A DNA stretch of 64,000 nucleotides from an uncultured Prevotellaceae bacterium (lineage in GTDB: Bacteria; Bacteroidota; Bacteroidia; Bacteroidales; Muribaculaceae): the NCBI GenBank assembly GCA_946406035.1, contig CAMJJG010000007.1:1-64000 (forward strand), written 5' to 3'. Of the stretch, positions 58,501 to 64,000 are shown piece by piece. The notes under the pieces are model-generated. The model saw only the letters and a list, made by a program, of their open reading frames with translations, did not search any database and had not been told where the DNA came from. Made by a program: the position numbers and the translations under genes. Position 1 is the stretch's first letter; every line of letters starts with the position of its first letter.

Positions 58501-61278
58501 ATGAAAAAATCTAACGACTTTCTGAAAACATTGATTCTGCTCATCGCCATGGCTTGTGCGACTGGCACAATTTGGGCTCAAGGGCTTACTGCAATGGCAA
58601 CACTTGACGAGCAGGCGGCAGCACCTGTGCCCAGGTCAAGTCAGCAACGGATGAGCTTGCGCGTGGGTGACGTCAATGGCGATGGCAATGTTGCCATCAA
58701 CGATGTGACTGAATTAATCGATGCGCTGTTGAATGGCTCCTCGGTGCCCAATGGCGATGTCAACCAGGACGGTTTGTTGAACATCAGCGACGTGACTGTG
58801 TTAATCGACATGCTGTTGAACGGTACCGCCCCCTATGGCTTGACCGATGCAATGAACCAGCTTAATGAGATCTACCGCTCGATGCGCACTGCCGGATGGA
58901 GCACCATTGGCAATACTCACCAGTGCTTTGGCATCATGGCCTATAACCTGACTGCCGAGGTGATGGGCGATGACATGATTATGGGGGCATCCGGTTCGGG
59001 GTGGTTCTTTTATGATGCTAGTTACAATGTCAAATCGTACTACACGAGGACTTCATGGCGCAGTTATGACCTGTGGAACGCCTACTACACCTGGATTGCC
59101 AACGCCAACTATCTGCTGGAGACCACCAAGTTGATGACAGGCAGCGAGGCCAATTATGTGAAGGGTCAAGCCTATGCCATCCGTGCCTACAGCTACTTCA
59201 TGCTCGCCCAGTGGTTTGCCCGCACCTATAAGGGGCACGAGAGTGAGCCGTGTGTTCCGCTGTTCAACAAGACGACCTTCGGCGGCTCGACGGGTGGCTC
59301 TCGCGCTACCGTGGCCCAGGTCTATGCCCAGATAGATGCCGACTTGGCTCAGGCTGTGAGTCTGCTCAACGGCACAACCCAGCAAGTGCCTGACCACATC
59401 GGCTATGCGGTGGCCCTGGGTCTGCAGGCGCGCGTGGCACTTGTCAAGGAAGACTGGACTGCGGCCTATGAAGCCGCAAATCAAGCCATCAGTGCCAGTG
59501 GCAAGGCCATTCAGGATGTGTCGGTATTCTCGGGCTTGAACGATGCCAATGCCGGCAATGTGATGTGGGGTGCTGTCATCCCCGATGAAGAATCGGGCCA
59601 GTATGCATCGTTTTTTGCACACATGGACGTTTCGGATGGCTCTAATACGACCTATGCTATGGGCGCGCCCAAGCAGATTTCCCAATGGCTCTATAATAAG
59701 ATGAGCGCAACCGACGCGCGCCGCGCTTGGTGGGATCCCAGCAGCACTTATAGCACCGGAGGCTATGTTTCCCAGAAGTTCAGAATGAGGGAGGGCACCT
59801 TTGGAGCTGGCGATTACATCTACATGCGTGTCGAGGAGATGTACCTCATCGCTGCCGAGGCCGCATGCCGCCAGAACCAGACCGACATAGCCAGAGCTAA
59901 CCTGAACACGCTGATGCAGAAGCGTGACCCCAACTACAGCTGCACCAAGACTGGATCGGCTCTGGGTGCCCTCACCACCGACGAGACGGGCTCGCTGCTC
60001 GAGGAAATCCTCATCCAGCGGCGCTTGGAGTTGTGGGGAGAGGATGGGCGCATCATGACCATACGCCGCCTGCATCAAGGCTTCGGGCGTGCAGCTGAAT
60101 ACGGTTGGCCGTTATCGCTGCAGTTGTCAAGTAAGGCGTTGTATAACCCCGAGAGTTATGCATGGGTATTGACGCTTCCCAGTGCGGAGTTTACGGACAA
60201 TCCCAATATGAATCTAGAATTCCTGCCCGTGGGTGACCAGAATCCGCTGGGAGATGTTACCGGCACCGGTCAGAATCTCTCGTTCGATGCGGCATCATCA
60301 AGCATAACGACGGCCCGAACAAGTTTGACGTATAAAGTTCCTGTAAGTCGTCAATCTGCAGTGGGTGAGTATGCTACCACCGTCAATGTGAATGCTGGTG
60401 ACAAGTCAACCACAGTAACTGTGACATTCCCCGATGGTGTGACGAACACCAATGTAGCTATCAATTTGGATGACTTGTTGTTGGGACAGACTTATAGCGG
60501 CACTGTGTCGTTGAGCGCATATGACGAGGCTTGCCATACTGGTGGCAGCCACATCAGTTCCCACACCTACACCATCCACTGCCAGAATGGCGATCCTGTT
60601 GGCCAAAACATCACGTTTGAGACACCGTCGGCCACCTACTCGGCCAGCAGTCCCTATCTGGGAGTCCCTGTGGTTCTGACGCGTGCTAAAACCGACGATG
60701 AGTACACTGCGACCATCAGCATTAGTGACGTCCAGGGCAATGTTGAACTCACCGACGCGCAAGTGTTTTTTGCAGTAGGGGCTAATCGTGCTACCACTTA
60801 TCTCTATTTCAATGATATGGAGGTTGACCAGTCCTATAGTTGTGTTTTGACCCTCTCGCCAGCCGATGCGGCAACCGGTGGGGAATTCACCTCAATGCAG
60901 ATTACCGTTAATCGCGAGAACTGGGTCACCCTGGGAACCGCTTACTATACGACAGGGCTGTTTAGCGATGAGCAAATCGCAACTACTGTTCAGCAGGTGC
61001 AGGGAAGCAATACCTACAAGTTGCTGAAACCATTCAGCAATGAATATGATATTATCTTTACTATCGATGGTAGCAACAAGGTGTATATCCAGTCACAACC
61101 TGTCTACAACGATGTTGGTAATTATGGTATTATCTCGATGGTGGGTTATGCCAACGCCGATGATAGCGGCTATGCGGGAACCTATGACCCGAGTACCAAG
61201 ACCGCCAATCTGACCATCAGGTACTATTGCGATGCCGGTTATTTCCCTGTCTTTAACGACGTGCTCGTGATGCCTTGA
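58501..61278 (+). CDS. Orphan SusD-like protein with N-terminal dockerin-like module and C-terminal beta domains
   Basis: A 925-residue protein. The signal peptide fits cleavage near IWA-QG (about 26) and has no good lipobox, unlike normal SusD. Residues 54-108 hold two calcium-loop repeats, GDVNGDGNVAINDVTELI and GDVNQDGLLNISDVTVLI (dockerin type I-like). A SusD/RagB fold follows (about 112-575; YYTWIANANYLLETTK, AIRAYSYFMLAQWFAR, LEEILIQRRLELWGEDG). The C-terminal 340 residues are predicted beta-sandwich repeats (AGDKSTTVTVTFPDG) ending in a lipocalin-like or jelly-roll segment. No SusC gene is adjacent. The protein is probably secreted or surface-held by other means. Confidence 0.85.
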   Translation: MKKSNDFLKTLILLIAMACATGTIWAQGLTAMATLDEQAAAPVPRSSQQRMSLRVGDVNGDGNVAINDVTELIDALLNGSSVPNGDVNQDGLLNISDVTVLIDMLLNGTAPYGLTDAMNQLNEIYRSMRTAGWSTIGNTHQCFGIMAYNLTAEVMGDDMIMGASGSGWFFYDASYNVKSYYTRTSWRSYDLWNAYYTWIANANYLLETTKLMTGSEANYVKGQAYAIRAYSYFMLAQWFARTYKGHESEPCVPLFNKTTFGGSTGGSRATVAQVYAQIDADLAQAVSLLNGTTQQVPDHIGYAVALGLQARVALVKEDWTAAYEAANQAISASGKAIQDVSVFSGLNDANAGNVMWGAVIPDEESGQYASFFAHMDVSDGSNTTYAMGAPKQISQWLYNKMSATDARRAWWDPSSTYSTGGYVSQKFRMREGTFGAGDYIYMRVEEMYLIAAEAACRQNQTDIARANLNTLMQKRDPNYSCTKTGSALGALTTDETGSLLEEILIQRRLELWGEDGRIMTIRRLHQGFGRAAEYGWPLSLQLSSKALYNPESYAWVLTLPSAEFTDNPNMNLEFLPVGDQNPLGDVTGTGQNLSFDAASSSITTARTSLTYKVPVSRQSAVGEYATTVNVNAGDKSTTVTVTFPDGVTNTNVAINLDDLLLGQTYSGTVSLSAYDEACHTGGSHISSHTYTIHCQNGDPVGQNITFETPSATYSASSPYLGVPVVLTRAKTDDEYTATISISDVQGNVELTDAQVFFAVGANRATTYLYFNDMEVDQSYSCVLTLSPADAATGGEFTSMQITVNRENWVTLGTAYYTTGLFSDEQIATTVQQVQGSNTYKLLKPFSNEYDIIFTIDGSNKVYIQSQPVYNDVGNYGIISMVGYANADDSGYAGTYDPSTKTANLTIRYYCDAGYFPVFNDVLVMP

Positions 61279-61314
61279 GCATGAGGGAAGGCTCGTTGCC
61301 GTTGGGCAATAAAA

Positions 61315-61347
61315 CGAGTGGCTGTGTCATTGTGACGCAGCCACTCG
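61315..61347 (-). terminator. Convergent terminator
   Basis: CGAGTGGCTG (61315-61324) pairs perfectly with CAGCCACTCG (61338-61347), with an inner TCA-TTG-TGA. TTTT follows on the minus strand. It serves the PKD protein gene and probably also the dockerin-SusD gene. Confidence 0.8.
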
Positions 61348-61372
61348 CTAGTTGTGGATAGCTATGTGTGTG

Positions 61373-63205
61373 TTATCTGATGACCTTGGTGGCGCGGCTG
61401 GTGCCGTCGCTGTACCGGGTCACCACGATGTTCATGCCATCAAACGGGGTGCCACTCGACATACCAGCCAGGTTGTAATAGGTGTGACTGATCACCTGCT
61501 TGTCGGTCACGGGGTCGTCGATGCGGGTGTCGGGTGTTGTGATGAAACTGAGCATGGGAGCCACAGCGAGCGACAGGGGGTCGTCGATGTTCTGGTACCA
61601 GGTGCCGGTCTCGAGGTACTCGTAGTTCTCCTCGTCGAGGGCAAAGTGGTAGCCAGTGCATTTCTCGCCCTGTTCACGTCGACACAGCAGGATGGCGATG
61701 TCGTCGCCAGACTCGTTGGGGAAGGGACCCACTACGGCAAAGAACTCACTGCCGGCCGGGATGAAGACGGGCTCGTCAAATACAAACTCGGTGGCATTGA
61801 CCGTGCTCGGGTCGTATGCCAGGTCGCCAGCCTTGACACTAGTGGTGCCAAGGACCTTGCCGGGCATGCCATCATCACCGGCAGTCATGATTTTCATTTC
61901 GATATCGGCGTTGGTCGAGGCTGCGGTAACCTTGCCAAAATAGACGTTCACTTGCGAGATCTGTGCGTCGGTGAGGGGGGCGTCAAAGTGCTCGGCAAAC
62001 TCGCCAATGCCCAGCCAGTTGGTGCCGGCATAGTTGCCATACCAGCCCATCTCCATCATCGTCAGGTCGCCATTCTCCTCGGGAGCGATGTTCCAGATTT
62101 CCTGTTCGCCGCCGGCCTGGATAGCACTGCTCACATACTCATCGACACTCGATCCCACGTCGTTGGCCACTTCGAGCTTCAGGCCATAGGTGCCTTCCTG
62201 CAGATAGTTCACCGTGGGATTCTGCTCGGTGCTGGCCGTGACATCGGTGCCCTCAAATGTCCAATTCCATGAGGTGGGATTGCCGGTCGAGGCGTCCTTG
62301 AAGGTCAAGGGCACATTGGTGGGAACAAACATCATTACCCAGGGCGAGAGATAGGCGCCGTCGGGCAAACCGACGTGTGCGACAGGAGCCTCGGCATGGA
62401 CAATGACATAGGCGGTGCGAGACTTGGTGTCGGTAGCGGTGCCGTCGCCCACGGTGAGCGTCACGGCATAGGAGCCTGCATGGTTATATGTCACTACAGG
62501 ATTCTGCTCGGTGCTCGTCGCGGGCTCGCCGCCCTCAAATGTCCAGTTCCAATAGGTGACGTTGCCCGTCGAGGTGTCCCTGAAGTGTACACTCTCGCCC
62601 TCGTTGATGCTGATGGTGGCATCATCACCATCGTTGGCCTGCAGAATCTTGAATCCGTCGATGGCCTCGTCCTCGCCATAGTTGCCTTGATAAACAAACG
62701 AGAAGCGCACCTGCTGGCCGGCATACTCCCTAAGATCGACAGAGAATCGTTCCCAACTGGGACCGTCATAGCCAGCATCCTGGGCCCACATGAACTGGTC
62801 GATGAGCAACGTGGGCGTGTCATCGACGATGGCATAGAGTTTCCACGCGCCATACACCAGATAGATACCACTGGCATAGCAGTAGAACTCGAGCGTGCTG
62901 CCCGGCCTGATCTCGATGGCAGGCGAGGTGGCCACCTCGTTCTGGCCATCGCTGTAGTCCAGTACCATCGAGGCAGTGCTGCTCTGGTCGATAGTAGAGA
63001 ACGACTGGGAACGGTTACCCTGTTTCCACGTGCTGCTGCTGGTGGACTCATAGGTCCATGTCGCAAACTCATCGGGGGTGTCCCAACCCATCTGGTAATA
63101 GGGCACCGATGCCTCGTCGGCACCAAACGATGCCGTCAGGCCCTGTCCCCAAGCACTCAATGCTGCCGAAGCCGCTAGTAGTAAAGCAATAGTAGTCTTT
63201 TTCAT
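61373..63205 (-). CDS. Secreted PKD-repeat protein with secretion-type C-terminal tail
   Basis: A 610-residue protein with a signal peptide (cleavage near AWG-QG, about 20). An N-terminal jelly-roll-like domain (about 35-195; SPAIEIRPGSTLEFYCYASG, QQVRFSFVYQGNYGEDEAID) is followed by two PKD domains (about 205-290 and 300-380; VTYWNWTFEGG and PTSWNWTFEGT, each with the WxWxF core). A further beta domain follows. The last 45 residues (YYNLAGMSSGTPFDGMNIVV, then TKVIR) match the tail seen on the repeat protein at 26178-29375, suggesting the same export route. No catalytic motif is seen. Probably a surface binding protein. Confidence 0.82.
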   Translation of the reverse strand: MKKTTIALLLAASAALSAWGQGLTASFGADEASVPYYQMGWDTPDEFATWTYESTSSSTWKQGNRSQSFSTIDQSSTASMVLDYSDGQNEVATSPAIEIRPGSTLEFYCYASGIYLVYGAWKLYAIVDDTPTLLIDQFMWAQDAGYDGPSWERFSVDLREYAGQQVRFSFVYQGNYGEDEAIDGFKILQANDGDDATISINEGESVHFRDTSTGNVTYWNWTFEGGEPATSTEQNPVVTYNHAGSYAVTLTVGDGTATDTKSRTAYVIVHAEAPVAHVGLPDGAYLSPWVMMFVPTNVPLTFKDASTGNPTSWNWTFEGTDVTASTEQNPTVNYLQEGTYGLKLEVANDVGSSVDEYVSSAIQAGGEQEIWNIAPEENGDLTMMEMGWYGNYAGTNWLGIGEFAEHFDAPLTDAQISQVNVYFGKVTAASTNADIEMKIMTAGDDGMPGKVLGTTSVKAGDLAYDPSTVNATEFVFDEPVFIPAGSEFFAVVGPFPNESGDDIAILLCRREQGEKCTGYHFALDEENYEYLETGTWYQNIDDPLSLAVAPMLSFITTPDTRIDDPVTDKQVISHTYYNLAGMSSGTPFDGMNIVVTRYSDGTSRATKVIR

Positions 63206-63299
63206 AAGCTATAAAGAATTCGGTTAATAATGTTGTTGTCGTAATAGAGATAATTCCATTTTTACAAGGTGCTCACTGCCGCATCATCGCAGCGGCCGT

Positions 63300-64000
63300 T
63301 CACTGCTTGGGCGGGACGGGTTGCCACAGATAGAGCTTGTCGCTGGGGCGGATTTTCTCGCTCACGGCGATAGAGAAGTGCTCGCCCTTGACGGTTTTCT
63401 CAACGGGCTTGAGATCGACGCGTATTTCTTCAATTGTCAAGGGGATGGCACCCGTGGTGGGGCCGATGATCCAGGCCTCGTCGCCCACATGCAGTTCGCC
63501 GGCTTCCATGAGGAACTCGGCAACGCCCAGCTTGCTGTAGTAGCGAATGCCCTTGGCCACATATTTCTTGACACGGGTGGCGCTGGAGCCGTATTTTGAC
63601 GACCACTCGCCCAGGCGCTGCCCCATGTAGTAGCCGTCCCAGAAGCCGCGGTTGAAGACCTTGGCCAGCCTCGAGTTCCACTCGTCGATGCGCTCCTCGC
63701 TGTAGGTGCCGTCACAGATGGCCCGCAGTGCCTCGTCATAGCAGCCGACGACAGTGCGCACATACTCGGGCCCGCGGGCGCGACCCTCGATCTTGAACAC
63801 CGTCACGCCGGCATCGACCATCTTGTTGAGGAAGTGGATGGTCTTCAGGTCCTTGGGCGACATGATGTACTTGTTCTCGATGGCCAGCTCGTCGCCGTTC
63901 TCGCGGTCGGTGACAATGTAGCCGCGGCGGCATATCTGGCGGCATGCACCGCGGTTGGCGCTGGTGTTCTCCTGGTGCAGACTCATGTAGCACTTGCCGC
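63300..64000 (-). CDS. U32 family peptidase, partial (5' end outside window)
   Basis: The last 233 residues of a U32 protein. Near the window edge it reads GKCYMSLHQENTSANRGACR, then QICRRGY, which is the U32 signature with its conserved Cys residues. It continues with KDLKTIHFLNKMVDAGVTVFKIEGRARGPEY-type segments and ends in a small beta-barrel domain. U32 proteins include collagenase-like PrtC, but many members (RlhA, TrhP) act in RNA hydroxylation, so a protease role should not be assumed. The initiation codon is not visible. Confidence 0.9.
   Translation of the reverse strand, partial: GKCYMSLHQENTSANRGACRQICRRGYIVTDRENGDELAIENKYIMSPKDLKTIHFLNKMVDAGVTVFKIEGRARGPEYVRTVVGCYDEALRAICDGTYSEERIDEWNSRLAKVFNRGFWDGYYMGQRLGEWSSKYGSSATRVKKYVAKGIRYYSKLGVAEFLMEAGELHVGDEAWIIGPTTGAIPLTIEEIRVDLKPVEKTVKGEHFSIAVSEKIRPSDKLYLWQPVPPKQ

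Noticed and set aside
63300-64000. Calling the U32 protein a collagenase
   Set aside because: The family includes RNA-hydroxylation enzymes and only the C-terminal part is visible.

Overview
The window is chromosomal DNA of a Bacteroidales bacterium, most probably a gut Muribaculaceae or Prevotellaceae species. The evidence is the class-typical promoter (-7 box TAnnTTTG, -33 TTTG/TTG) seen upstream of many genes, a SusC/SusD pair, a pdxJ-exbB-exbD-tonB cluster, lipoprotein regulators with TPR and LuxR-like HTH parts, C-terminal tails of the Bacteroidetes secretion type, and a GH89 alpha-N-acetylglucosaminidase. G+C is fairly high and coding density is ordinary. I see no integrase, transposase, CRISPR array, plasmid origin or rRNA operon; the only RNA genes are two tandem tRNA-Asn copies.

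Layout. 1-1.4 kb: 3'-truncated TPR lipoprotein regulator, followed upstream by a 67-bp tandem intergenic repeat. 1.9-5.1 kb: pheT and a YebC-family gene. 5.4-7.4 kb: LytS/LytTR-type two-component pair. 7.6-10.6 kb: pdxJ, exbB, exbD, tonB-like. 10.9-13.3 kb: small secreted protein and a second TPR lipoprotein regulator. 13.5-16.2 kb: NatAB-like ABC exporter with dtd. 16.2-20 kb: orphan lipoprotein and an M16 protease. 20.1-22.5 kb: a possible small membrane ORF, a hairpin element, and a YtrA-type GntR/ABC operon with a perfect palindromic operator at its start site. 22.9-25.8 kb: a secreted Cthe_2159-like protein with Gly/Trp-rich linkers, plus a small protein with a dockerin-like module. 26.2-31.7 kb: surface protein with five 106-residue repeats, then the GH89 glycosidase. 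31.7-36.8 kb: mfd and an S41 protease. 37 kb: two tRNA-Asn genes. 37.3-39.1 kb: AGCS symporter and ribH. 39.2-42.5 kb: an operon of a SIS isomerase, a PfkB protein lacking the catalytic Asp motif, and a TPR-GDPD composite frame. 42.7-45.2 kb: a DUF3667-like gene interrupted by a stop codon, thioesterase, DciA-like DUF721 and recF. 45.6-51.3 kb: SusC and SusD, where the SusC carries a C-terminal coiled coil and an OmpA-like peptidoglycan-binding domain. 51.4-58.3 kb: pgeF, zinc peptidase, acyltransferase, phosphoethanolamine-transferase-like sulfatase-fold enzyme, glucan branching enzyme. 58.5-63.2 kb: a SusD-like protein with an N-terminal dockerin-like module and no SusC partner, and a PKD-repeat secreted protein. 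63.3 kb to end: partial U32 peptidase.

How the parts fit. Housekeeping genes (pheT, recF, mfd, ribH, pdxJ, dtd) alternate with envelope and glycan functions. ExbB/ExbD/TonB could energise the SusC transporter. GH89, SusCD, the Cthe_2159-like protein and the orphan SusD suggest host or dietary glycan or peptide use at the cell surface. The most unusual items are the SusC-OmpA fusion, the dockerin-SusD fusion with a second dockerin-like protein beside the Cthe_2159-like protein, the TPR-GDPD composite, the PfkB lacking GAGD, the nonsense-interrupted DUF3667 gene, and start codons that lie directly against -7 boxes (candidate leaderless mRNAs).
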